DNA of 13,302 bases from Alphaproteobacteria bacterium (lineage in GTDB: Bacteria > Pseudomonadota > Alphaproteobacteria > Rs-D84): assembly GCA_024402835.1 (NCBI GenBank), contig JAKSSZ010000008.1, positions 1 through 13,302 of the forward strand, written 5' to 3'. The notes under the pieces are model-generated. The model did not search any database and had not been told where the DNA came from. It saw nothing but the letters and a program-made list of their open reading frames with translations. The position numbers and the translations under genes are program-made. Within the stretch, counting starts at the first letter, position 1. Each line of letters begins with the position of its first letter. Shown piece after piece: positions 6,091 to 12,518 of the stretch.

Positions 6091-6912
6091 ATGACAAAGA
6101 AGATTACAGATAAAAAAATAGCGTTAGTTGCAGGTGGACTGGATTTACCATTTTTCACACGTGATGCTTTGCGTGCGCATGGTTGGGATGTTTATGTAAT
6201 TGGATTTAAACATTTTTATGACCCAAAATTAAATCCGGATTTAGTGGTTTCTTTGGGTGGTTGTGGTCGTGGACATCGTGCATTACAGAAACGTGGAATA
6301 CATAAATTAGTTTTTGTTGGTGCATTGGGACATATCAATTTATCTGATATATGGCCAGATTTTTGGTCTTTGTCTGTATTATTAAGTGTAATAAAAAATC
6401 AACGGGGGTATGATTCAATGGCTGTTGCGTTAAATAAAGAACTTGAAAAACGTGGTTATGAAATTGTTGCTGCTCAAGATTTGCCACCGGAAATAACTTT
6501 AGAAAAACCGGGAATTAAAACGAAAAAGAAACCATCAAAATCGGACATTGCCGACATAGAGCGTGCAATTCAGGTTTCACACACAATTGGTCGCGAAGAT
6601 ATTGGCGCTTCTGTTGTTGTTGATAAACAAGTTTTTGCCGTAGAGGCAGCCGAAGGAACAGCACGTATGTTGGAACGTGTTATAGAAATGCGTAAAAAAC
6701 GTAAAAAGAATAGTGGTGTTTTTGCTAAAATGACAAAACCACACCAAGATTTAAGAATAGATATTCCCGCCATAGGTGTTGATACAGTCAAAGCCGTTGC
6801 GCGTGCGCATTTACGTGGAATCATAGTCAATGCCAAAACATGTTTTGTCGTTGACAGGGAAAATGTTATAAAAACAGCAGATAAATTAAAAATCTTTATA
6901 CAGGCAATATAG
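6091..6912 (+). CDS. lpxI: UDP-2,3-diacylglucosamine diphosphatase LpxI (DUF1009)
   Basis: LpxI hydrolyses UDP-2,3-diacylglucosamine to lipid X and UMP at the inner membrane, the fourth step of lipid A synthesis. It replaces LpxH in most Alphaproteobacteria. The 273 residues fit the family length. Visible features are the N-terminal AGGLDLP (14-20), GHINLSDIWPD (80-90), EAAEGTARMLERV (185-197), and KPHQDLRIDIPAIGVDT (216-232), whose D224 corresponds to the catalytic aspartate of the Caulobacter enzyme. A longer reading starting at TTG 6055 is rejected because that TTG is the -35 box. The ATG at 6091 has no Shine-Dalgarno and fits a leaderless start. The gene stands alone and ends in a clear terminator. 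Its presence implies the cell makes lipid A. Confidence 0.95.
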   Translation: MTKKITDKKIALVAGGLDLPFFTRDALRAHGWDVYVIGFKHFYDPKLNPDLVVSLGGCGRGHRALQKRGIHKLVFVGALGHINLSDIWPDFWSLSVLLSVIKNQRGYDSMAVALNKELEKRGYEIVAAQDLPPEITLEKPGIKTKKKPSKSDIADIERAIQVSHTIGREDIGASVVVDKQVFAVEAAEGTARMLERVIEMRKKRKKNSGVFAKMTKPHQDLRIDIPAIGVDTVKAVARAHLRGIIVNAKTCFVVDRENVIKTADKLKIFIQAI

Positions 6913-6932
6913 TATATTGTTCATACAATTAT

Positions 6933-6959
6933 AAAAATCGGGTTTTGTCCGATTTTTTT
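6933..6959. terminator. Terminator after lpxI
   Basis: AAAAATCGG (6933-6941) pairs with CCGATTTTT (6949-6957) around GTTTTGT, with the stem running into a T-run. The symmetry of the A and T runs makes it potentially active in both directions. Confidence 0.85.
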
Positions 6960-6978
6960 GTTTCACTGTTCTATCACT

Positions 6979-7019
6979 GTCCAACAACTAAAAAATATAC
7001 AAAAATTGGACCTTTTTTT
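6979..7019 (+). terminator. Weak second hairpin with T-run before the methyltransferase
   Basis: GTCCAA (6979-6984) can pair with TTGGAC (7006-7011) across a 21-base AT-rich loop, followed by CTTTTTTTG (7012-7020). It may be a second terminator, or an attenuator or operator ahead of the restriction-modification pair. The CACTGT repeat at 6964 and 6975 lies beside it. The long loop keeps confidence low. Confidence 0.3.
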
Positions 7020-7042
7020 GATACATAAAAATCATATCATAA

Positions 7043-7099
7043 ATGCCTCAATTTGTAAATTCTAAAAAAATAAAATTATTTCTCCCTTTTTATGTCTAA
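7043..7099 (+). CDS. Possible 18-codon leader peptide ahead of the methyltransferase
   Basis: ATG at 7043 opens an 18-codon frame, MPQFVNSKKIKLFLPFYV, whose TAA (7097-7099) overlaps the methyltransferase start at 7092 (ATGTCTAA). The methyltransferase has no Shine-Dalgarno of its own, so coupled translation from this leader is a possible way to start it. There is no independent proof that it is translated, and an 18-codon frame is easily random. Confidence 0.2.
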   Translation: MPQFVNSKKIKLFLPFYV

Positions 7100-8144
7100 A
7101 CATACTATGCTGTCAGCAAAAAAACAAAAAAATGATGAATTCTATACTCAACGCAGTGACATAGAAAAAGAGTTAAATAATTATAATCATTTATCAAAAC
7201 ATAACCATTTCAAAGACGCTGTTGTTTTTTGTAATTGTGATGACCCGTTGGAAAGTAATTTTTTTAAATATTTTGCCGATAATTTTACGGTATTGGGATT
7301 AAAAAAATTAATATGTACACATTATGAACCCGATGAAAATAAAAAATCTTATGTTTTAACTATAACCCGTGGTATGGATAAAAATAGCGATGGAAAAATA
7401 AATCGCAAAGATGTGGAACAAACAGAAATGTTGTTTTCCAATGGCGATTTTCGCAGTCCCGAATGTATTAAATTTTTACAGGAATCTGATATTGTTGTCA
7501 CAAATCCCCCATTTTCATTATTTCGTGAATATGTTGCACAATTAATGGAATATAATAAAAAATTTTTAATTATTGGGAATCAAAACGCAATTGCATATAA
7601 GGAATTTTTCCCTTTAATAAAAGAAAACAAAGTTTGGTTGGGTTGCACAATGAATGGTTCAAATCGTTGGTTTCGTGTTCCCGATTATTATAAAGATTCC
7701 CCATCAACAAAAATTGGTGGTGGAACGGATGGATTTGAAAAAGGTGTAAAATATGTATTCGCAAAGGCGGTAGTTTGGTTTACAAATTTAGATTGTCAAA
7801 AAAGACATGAAGAATTTATTCCACGTAATTATAAAAATTATTATGGTAATGAATCAGATTATCACAAATATGACAATTATGATGCGATAAATATAAATAA
7901 TGTAAATGATATACCAATTGATTATTACGGTATTATGGGGGTTCCAGTCACATTTTTACATAAATTTAATCCAGAACAATTTGAAATTATAGGATTGGGC
8001 AGTGGTGATACAGCAAAAAAATTAGGGATAACAAAAAATTATCGTGGTAGAACGGATTTAGCAATAACGGTAAATAATGTTAGGAGTTGTCCATATAATA
8101 GATTACTAATTCGTAGAAAAAAGGGTGAAACAGATGGAAATTAA
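7092..8144 (+). CDS. M.EcoRI-family adenine-specific DNA methyltransferase
   Basis: The 350-residue product belongs to the EcoRI methylase family (N6-adenine, S-adenosylmethionine dependent). It shows the family opening AKKQKNDEFYTQRSDIEKEL (9-28), then VVFCNCDDPLESNFFKYF (44-61), LGLKKLICTHYEP, NGDFRSPEC, and the catalytic NPPF at 138-141 within SDIVVTNPPFSLFREY. M.EcoRI itself is 326 aa and protects GAATTC. Specificity here cannot be read from sequence, although GAATTC occurs at 2595, 7137 and 9785. The next gene starts 11 bases before this one ends, so the pair is an operon. The partner is a DUF262-HNH protein, not an EcoRI-like nuclease. The ATG at 7092 has no ribosome-binding site; an alternative Met lies five codons in. 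Base composition matches the neighbours. Confidence 0.93.
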   Translation: MSKHTMLSAKKQKNDEFYTQRSDIEKELNNYNHLSKHNHFKDAVVFCNCDDPLESNFFKYFADNFTVLGLKKLICTHYEPDENKKSYVLTITRGMDKNSDGKINRKDVEQTEMLFSNGDFRSPECIKFLQESDIVVTNPPFSLFREYVAQLMEYNKKFLIIGNQNAIAYKEFFPLIKENKVWLGCTMNGSNRWFRVPDYYKDSPSTKIGGGTDGFEKGVKYVFAKAVVWFTNLDCQKRHEEFIPRNYKNYYGNESDYHKYDNYDAININNVNDIPIDYYGIMGVPVTFLHKFNPEQFEIIGLGSGDTAKKLGITKNYRGRTDLAITVNNVRSCPYNRLLIRRKKGETDGN

Positions 8145-9237
8145 ATTACATGAATTAACTGTTCGTGATATAGCAAATGGCTATGTTGATAATAACGAAG
8201 ATGGTGTTGTTGCGTATGGGGGTAAATTGGATGTTCGTCCAGCATATCAACGTGAATTTGTTTATAAAGATAAACAACGTGATGCAGTTATAGAATCTAT
8301 ACGTAAAAATTACCCATTAAATGTTATGTATTGGGTTGATAATGGTAATAACCAATATGAAGTATTGGATGGACAACAAAGAACGATATCTATATGTCAA
8401 TATGTAAATGGATATTATTCAATTAATGATATGCAATTTGATTGTTTGGAAAGTGATGAACAAAAACAGATACTAGATTATAAATTACAAATTTATGTTT
8501 GTTCCAATGGAACAGATTCCGAAAAATTAGCATGGTTCCACACTATAAATATAGCGGGTGAAAAATTATCAGACCAAGAATTACGTAATGCAACGTATCG
8601 TGGACCATGGTTAAACGAAGCGAAAAAACATTTTTCCAAAACTAATAATCCCGCCCAATCCATAGCAGATAAATATATAAATGCTAAATGGAACAGACAA
8701 GAGGGATTGGAAACAGTTTTATCATGGATATCAAATGGGAAAATAGAATCATATATGAATGAACATAAAAACGATTCAAATGATAATGAATTATGGTTGT
8801 ATTTCCAAAATGTTATAAATTGGGTAAAGTTGCTTTTTCCAAATTATCGCAAAGAAATGAAATCTGTTAATTGGGGCGCGTTGTATAACAGTTATCATAC
8901 AAATAATTATGATGCAAATGAATTAGAATCTGTGGTTGCAAAGTTAATGGCAGATAGCGAAGTCCAAGATAAAAAAGGTATTTATGAGTATGTTTTTGAT
9001 TCAAATCAAAAACATTTAAACTTGCGTCAATTTGATGATAATACCAAACGTACAGTTTATGAAAGACAGGGCGGTATTTGTCCAATGTGTAAAAATACAC
9101 CAAATGAAAATAAAAAATGGAATATGGATGAAATGGAAGCAGATCATCATATTCCATGGAGTCGTGGTGGACAAACTACCATAGATAATTGCGTTATGCT
9201 GTGTCGTGAACACAATAGAATAAAAAGCAATAAATAA
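8134..9237 (+). CDS. DUF262 + HNH nuclease, likely restriction partner
   Basis: This 367-residue protein fuses two defence-associated domains. The N-terminal DUF262 (GmrS/SspE-type, ParB-related fold) shows DVRPAYQREFVYKDKQRD (33-50) and EVLDGQQRTISI (76-87). The DGQQR motif is needed for nucleotide hydrolysis in characterised relatives. The middle (about 90-290) is helical. The C-terminus is an HNH nuclease with C316 and C319 (CPMC), ADHHIPWSRGG (336-346), N352, and LCREHN (356-361) with C357 and H360. Characterised relatives (GmrSD, SspE) cut DNA according to its modification state. This one sits in an operon with an adenine methyltransferase, overlapping by 11 bases, so it probably cleaves DNA lacking that mark or uses it as a signal; that is inference. 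ATG 8134 is chosen because AAGGG lies eight bases upstream, rather than GTG 8125. Confidence 0.92.
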   Translation: MEIKLHELTVRDIANGYVDNNEDGVVAYGGKLDVRPAYQREFVYKDKQRDAVIESIRKNYPLNVMYWVDNGNNQYEVLDGQQRTISICQYVNGYYSINDMQFDCLESDEQKQILDYKLQIYVCSNGTDSEKLAWFHTINIAGEKLSDQELRNATYRGPWLNEAKKHFSKTNNPAQSIADKYINAKWNRQEGLETVLSWISNGKIESYMNEHKNDSNDNELWLYFQNVINWVKLLFPNYRKEMKSVNWGALYNSYHTNNYDANELESVVAKLMADSEVQDKKGIYEYVFDSNQKHLNLRQFDDNTKRTVYERQGGICPMCKNTPNENKKWNMDEMEADHHIPWSRGGQTTIDNCVMLCREHNRIKSNK

Positions 9238-9263
9238 AAAACGGGTTTTATAACCCGTTTTTT
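9236..9263. terminator. Bidirectional terminator, copy 1 of an identical hairpin
   Basis: ACGGGTT (9241-9247) pairs with AACCCGT (9252-9258) around TTAT, flanked by an A-run and a T-run, so it works on both strands. It ends the nuclease gene (+) and the membrane protein gene (-). The 28-base sequence recurs at 9741-9768. Confidence 0.85.
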
Positions 9264-9305
9264 TGTTGTTACCAATGTTATATTTTTTTATGTTTTTATC
9301 TAAAT

Positions 9306-9695
9306 TTATTCTTCTATACATATTTTGTTATAATCATCGCAAATTTGTTTGCATTCATCACTTTCGTCATCTGTTTCTATTGCTATACAACGCATACAAG
9401 CAAGTGTCTCTTGGGTTTTGTGGTTGTGTTCTATGACAAAACAAGATGAAAAACAAATTATACATATGATTAACAGCCATATATTAAATTTTTCAAAAAA
9501 CAATATTGCCAAAGTTACAATGGCAGATAGATATAATAACAAATAAATTGCAAGTGAATAAGTTGAAATACCGCACAAAGCAAATCCCCTGACAATAAAT
9601 AATCTACAAAACATATATACAAAGACAGCACATTTTATACATTCACTAAATGTTTTGACTTTGTTATTTAATAATACTTTGATTTTCTCTTTCAT
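9306..9695 (-). CDS. Small Cys-rich membrane protein, unknown
   Basis: I do not recognise a family. The 129 residues contain three likely membrane segments (about 20-35, 42-67 and 71-88) and no classic signal peptide. A hydrophilic acidic tail follows, with cysteines at 100, 103, 115, 119 and 126 (LACMRCIA, then DECKQICDDYNKIC). Paired cysteines of this kind suggest disulfides if the tail is outside, or a metal site if it is inside. The gene has its own promoter and shared terminators on both sides, so it is a separate unit placed between the restriction-modification pair and the lipoprotein operon. Its ATG at 9695 fits a leaderless transcript. An accessory role, such as immunity or stress, is only a guess. 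Confidence 0.7.
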   Translation of the reverse strand: MKEKIKVLLNNKVKTFSECIKCAVFVYMFCRLFIVRGFALCGISTYSLAIYLLLYLSAIVTLAILFFEKFNIWLLIICIICFSSCFVIEHNHKTQETLACMRCIAIETDDESDECKQICDDYNKICIEE

Positions 9696-9702
9696 GTTTC
9701 AT

Positions 9703-9730
9703 ATTTTAAATAAAAAATTTTTTTATACAA
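9703..9730 (-). promoter_or_regulatory. Promoter of the membrane protein gene, predicted leaderless
   Basis: Minus strand TTGTAT (9725-9730), 16-base spacer, TAAAAT (9703-9708), then seven bases to the ATG at 9695. No Shine-Dalgarno is present. Confidence 0.45.
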
Positions 9731-9740
9731 CTATTTATAT

Positions 9741-9768
9741 AAAAAACGGGTTTTATAACCCGTTTTTT
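9741..9768. terminator. Bidirectional terminator, copy 2 of the identical hairpin
   Basis: Same 28-base A-run, ACGGGTT, TTAT, AACCCGT, T-run sequence as at 9236-9263. It ends the lipoprotein operon on the minus strand. The T-run contains part of the stop codon of the zinc-ribbon gene (9767-9769). Confidence 0.85.
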
Positions 9769-9910
9769 ATCTTTGTCTTTGGTTGAATTCGTTAATTCGT
9801 CTTTGTGCCATTTCTTGATAATATGATGTAAGAAATGTTCCACAGTTTGGACAAACTGTTTCTGAATGTGCCAAAGCATTTTTACAACATGTTTTTAATT
9901 GGTTATACAT
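9767..9910 (-). CDS. 47-residue zinc-ribbon-like protein
   Basis: A small frame reading MYNQLKTCCKNALAHSETVC, then PNCGTFLTSYYQEMAQRR, ending FNQRQR. C8/C9 and C20-P-N-C23 form a knuckle pattern like half of a zinc ribbon, so metal binding is likely. The rest is a short basic helix. It starts 14 bases after the FKBP gene stops and ends at the operon terminator, so it is the third gene of that operon. Similar tiny zinc ribbons often bind RNA, ribosomes or polymerase, but no role can be assigned. It is too short to be called by many gene finders. Support comes from the cysteine pattern, tight spacing and position before a terminator. Confidence 0.6.
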   Translation of the reverse strand: MYNQLKTCCKNALAHSETVCPNCGTFLTSYYQEMAQRRINEFNQRQR

Positions 9911-9923
9911 ATTGTTTTAACCT

Positions 9924-10256
9924 TTATTTTTGTATGTCTTTGATTGTGACTTTGAATACAACATCTTTGCCAGCCAATTCTGGAACATATTGTGTTGGGA
10001 ATGTTATATTTACATCACGTTGTTCTCCGATTTTTGCGCCAATTAATTGATCTTCAAATCCAGGAACAAATTGACTACTACCCAATTTTAATGGATAATT
10101 TGATGCTGTGCCACCTGCAAATTGAACATCACCCAAAAATCCAGCAAAATCTATAATAACTGTATCACCAACTTTTGCTGTTTTCTCTGCGTTATTTTCA
10201 CATGCACCTAACATTGCTATTCCCCCTATGGCCATTGCCATTATTGTTTTTTTCAT
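9924..10256 (-). CDS. Lipoprotein-anchored FKBP with trigger-factor-like PPIase domain
   Basis: The 110-residue product has a lipoprotein signal peptide (MKKTIMAMAIGGIAMLGAC, lipobox LGAC, lipidated C19), so it is exported and anchored in the envelope. Residues 28-110 form an FKBP-type prolyl isomerase domain: VGDTVIIDFAGFLGDVQFAG, YPLKLGSSQFVPGFEDQLIG, FPTQYVPELAGKDVVFKV. The phrases GFEDQLIGAK, VNITFP, YVPELAGKDVVFKV match the isomerase domain of cytoplasmic trigger factor more than those of FkpA or SlyD, from memory of those families. It should act as a periplasmic folding catalyst. AAAAAGGA lies before the ATG. It is 12 bases downstream of the lipoprotein gene, in one operon, so the neighbour could be a client or partner. 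Confidence 0.88.
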   Translation of the reverse strand: MKKTIMAMAIGGIAMLGACENNAEKTAKVGDTVIIDFAGFLGDVQFAGGTASNYPLKLGSSQFVPGFEDQLIGAKIGEQRDVNITFPTQYVPELAGKDVVFKVTIKDIQK

Positions 10257-10268
10257 TGTTCATCCTTT

Positions 10269-10802
10269 TTATTTATTATATACACATCTGAAACCATATT
10301 CACGAACGGATGTGCCTTCGGCCTCTATCTTATAATCAAAATAAGAGCTGGGGCGCATAACTTCGAAAGATGGTTTGTCATATATAATTGCTATATTTTC
10401 TGCGTTACGACCGCAAACACGTTTCATTTCATAATCTGCAACAGCCGATATAATTGAACGATAATCACCATCAATATCCATACCATCAGCATTTGGCATT
10501 AAACGTAAACGCATTTCACGTGTGTCTGTGTCGCCCAATAAAATTTCAACACGAACCATGGCACCTTTGTATTCTTGCCAACGGGTTTCTTTTCTAGATG
10601 TGTTCCATTTGTTTGCCGATTCTTCAAATTCTTGTGGATTTTTGGGTTTTAATGAATCTATGTTGGAATATGGATTATCGTGTGAAATATATTCACTGGA
10701 TGTTTCATTATATTCTGTTCCACCAGTTGAATAATTTCCATTTCCAACACAACCGACCAAAGCAAAACAAACACCAATTATGTAAAATATTGAATTTTTC
10801 AT
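10269..10802 (-). CDS. Hypothetical lipoprotein, 177 aa
   Basis: A signal peptide with lipobox LVGC (MKNSIFYIIGVCFALVGC, lipidated C18) marks it as an envelope lipoprotein. A low-complexity Ser/Thr/Asn/Tyr-rich linker to about residue 55 is followed by a compact domain (WQEYKGAMVRVEILLG, MRLRLMPNADGMDIDGDYRS, VADYEMKRVCGRNAENIAII). The domain has two cysteines (in RVCG and FRCVYNK) that could form a disulfide. I do not recognise the family. It is the first gene of the operon that continues with the FKBP and the zinc-ribbon protein. AAGGAAG provides a ribosome-binding site about ten bases before the ATG at 10802, and a promoter lies just upstream. Confidence 0.8.
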   Translation of the reverse strand: MKNSIFYIIGVCFALVGCVGNGNYSTGGTEYNETSSEYISHDNPYSNIDSLKPKNPQEFEESANKWNTSRKETRWQEYKGAMVRVEILLGDTDTREMRLRLMPNADGMDIDGDYRSIISAVADYEMKRVCGRNAENIAIIYDKPSFEVMRPSSYFDYKIEAEGTSVREYGFRCVYNK

Positions 10803-10823
10803 ATTCTTTCTTCCTTTTTATTT

Positions 10824-10852
10824 ATTTTAACAAATAAAGTATTTTGATTCAA
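10824..10852 (-). promoter_or_regulatory. Promoter of the lipoprotein operon, sharing its -35 with virB11
   Basis: Minus strand TTGAAT (10847-10852), 17-base spacer, TAAAAT (10824-10829). The predicted leader contains AAGGAAG. The -35 lies in TTGATTCAA (10844-10852), which also supplies the divergent promoter. Confidence 0.5.
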
Positions 10853-10872
10853 GCAACGATTTATGATAAAAT
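10844..10872 (+). promoter_or_regulatory. Promoter of the virB11-family gene, predicted leaderless
   Basis: TTGATT (10844-10849), 17-base spacer, TAAAAT (10867-10872), then seven bases to the ATG at 10880. This is the same arrangement as in front of lpxI. Confidence 0.55.
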
Positions 10873-10879
10873 AACAAAT

Positions 10880-11839
10880 ATGACGAATGTAGTATTGGAA
10901 TCTTTATTAAAACCTTTGGAAGAATTTTATAAACCATCATTTGTAGAAGAAATTGCAATAAATCATGGTGGCGAAGTTTGGATGCGTATTCATGGTGCAA
11001 AAATTCCATGGGTCGCTTATGATGCACCTGCATTATCAAAACAATATCTGGTTGATTTAATACATACAGTTGCAAACATTTATGAACGTCCATTTGACCC
11101 AATAAAGGGAATCCCTGTGGTATATGCAACATTACCAGGTGACCATCGTTTTTCTGCTATTGCTGGTCCAAACGTTCAATATGATGAAAATGATGTTACT
11201 GGCGGTGTCGCATTAAATATTCGTGGTGGTGGGGTCAAAGAAACAAGTTTTGAAAATTACCATATTGCCCCCGGAAAAAAATTATTGAAAGTAAAACCCA
11301 GAAATAATGTTCGACCCGATGACCCATACGAAAGGTTAATGGATGCAATAAATAATGGAAGTCCAATTTTAATTAGTGGTGCAACAGCAACGGGAAAAAC
11401 AACATTTTTGAATCACATGTTGACTTTGATAGATCAAAATAGTCGTGTTATTACCGTAGAAGATGCTCGTGAAATACATGTTCCGCAAAAGAATAGGGTT
11501 CATTTCGTTTTATCCAGAACAGAACAATCAAATAATTTTAATTATGCACGATTACTTGATTTAGTTGTTCGTATGACCCCAGATGTTGTTATTGGTGGTG
11601 AAATTTCAACTGATAATGCGGCTGTGTTATGGGAAATGTTGGGAACAGGACACGACCATTTTTATACCACGATTCATGCCGAATCTGCCGAAGCAGCATA
11701 TTCTGCTTTTGCTGATAGAATATTACACACACAACCGGCACACGACAGAACAGATTTGATTGCAGAAATGAAAAAGAAAATACGTGTTGTTCAATTGTCA
11801 CGTGATGGTGCATTACGTGCCGTGACCGAGGTTGTATAA
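10880..11839 (+). CDS. virB11: VirB11-family type IV secretion ATPase
   Basis: VirB11 is a hexameric cytoplasmic ATPase that powers pilus assembly and substrate transfer in type IV secretion. Numbering from ATG 10880 gives 319 aa, close to the usual 330-340. The N-terminal domain (VEEIAINHGGEVWMRI, about 22-37) is followed by the RecA-like domain: Walker A GATATGKT (167-174), the Asp box VEDAREIH (193-200), Walker B DVVIGGE with E241, and the His box GHDHFYTTIHAES (257-269). All active-site elements are present. No other vir gene is visible; its neighbours are an envelope lipoprotein operon and damaged genes. In Alphaproteobacteria with scattered vir clusters an isolated virB11 is not unusual. 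The longer TTG start at 10844 is the -35 box and is rejected. Confidence 0.93.
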   Translation: MTNVVLESLLKPLEEFYKPSFVEEIAINHGGEVWMRIHGAKIPWVAYDAPALSKQYLVDLIHTVANIYERPFDPIKGIPVVYATLPGDHRFSAIAGPNVQYDENDVTGGVALNIRGGGVKETSFENYHIAPGKKLLKVKPRNNVRPDDPYERLMDAINNGSPILISGATATGKTTFLNHMLTLIDQNSRVITVEDAREIHVPQKNRVHFVLSRTEQSNNFNYARLLDLVVRMTPDVVIGGEISTDNAAVLWEMLGTGHDHFYTTIHAESAEAAYSAFADRILHTQPAHDRTDLIAEMKKKIRVVQLSRDGALRAVTEVV

Positions 11840-11842
11840 CTT

Positions 11843-12458
11843 TTATTTCATAGTAGAAATAATATTGCGTAAATTTACAAGTAAATCTGTTCCGGCTTGA
11901 CCGAACATAGGTAGATACGTTTCGTAATCTAACATATCTGCTTGGACTTGTGCTTTTATTCTTTCTGTTATATCAGAATGAATAATTGTTTGTGCGCTGT
12001 CCCATAAATTATATGCAGTCCATGTTTTAATAACAGTATCCCATTTTTGTTTTAATTCCATATCTTGGAATAGGGCAGATTTTATTTTTTCTTGCCAATT
12101 TTCACCAATGTTTTGAATCAAAGGTAATTCAACAATTTGTTTTAATCCATCTGCGGTCGGTTCAAAATTTTGCAGTGCTGATTGTAATACTACATATAGT
12201 ATTTGAACCCTGCATTAAACCACCGTATGGCAATAAATCTGTTTCTATGGAATCCATCGGTGTTTTACCATTTTTTAAATTCAGTATATGTTTTACCAAT
12301 GTTTCCCCACAAGGCAACGTTTTTAATTCTGTTAAAACACTTTCATCGGCTTCTTTTACAAAAACATCATTCACAGCGGCCCAGCCACCAACGATAACGT
12401 GTGCTTGGCGATACAAGTTTAATAAACGTTGTGCGGTACTATGAATCGGCTGTGACAT
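11843..12458 (-). pseudogene. Unknown gene broken by a one-base frameshift
   Basis: Two minus-strand frames join into one protein of about 205 residues. The first runs from ATG 12458 (MSQPIHSTAQRLLNLYRQAH) through IETDLLPYGGLMQGSNT and then goes out of frame, stopping at 12162. The next frame, open from before 12190, reads YVVLQSALQNFEPTADGLKQ, then VELPLIQNIGENWQEKIKSA, and continues to TAA at 11843. The overall length is 3n+1, so one extra base near 12185-12210 explains it. The start has a strong purine-rich ribosome-binding site, GGGAGAGGGAG. The protein is mostly helical, with no signal peptide or recognised family. It converges on virB11 with three bases between stops. The break may be real decay, a sequencing error or, less likely, programmed slippage; no classic slippery heptamer is evident. 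Confidence 0.7.
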
Positions 12459-12502
12459 ATTCTCCCTCTCCCTTGTTTATAAATCTTGATGTTTTATTTA
12501 AT

Positions 12503-12518
12503 AGTAATCATAATTACT
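12503..12518 (-). other. Small perfect hairpin at the end of the regulator gene
   Basis: AGTAAT (12503-12508) pairs with ATTACT (12513-12518) around CATA and overlaps the stop codon of the regulator (12514-12516). On the minus strand it is followed by ATTAAATAAAAC, so it is a poor terminator. It lies between the regulator and the frameshifted gene and might be an operator. Confidence 0.25.

Noticed and set aside
2595..9790. Depletion of GAATTC sites as a sign of EcoRI-type specificity
   Set aside because: Three sites (2595, 7137, 9785) are close to what an AT-rich sequence of this size would hold, so there is no evidence for or against that specificity.
12175..12444. Plus-strand frame of 89 codons opposite the frameshifted gene
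   Set aside because: No ribosome-binding site or family resemblance; the minus strand has a strong start signal and a coherent protein on both sides of the shift.
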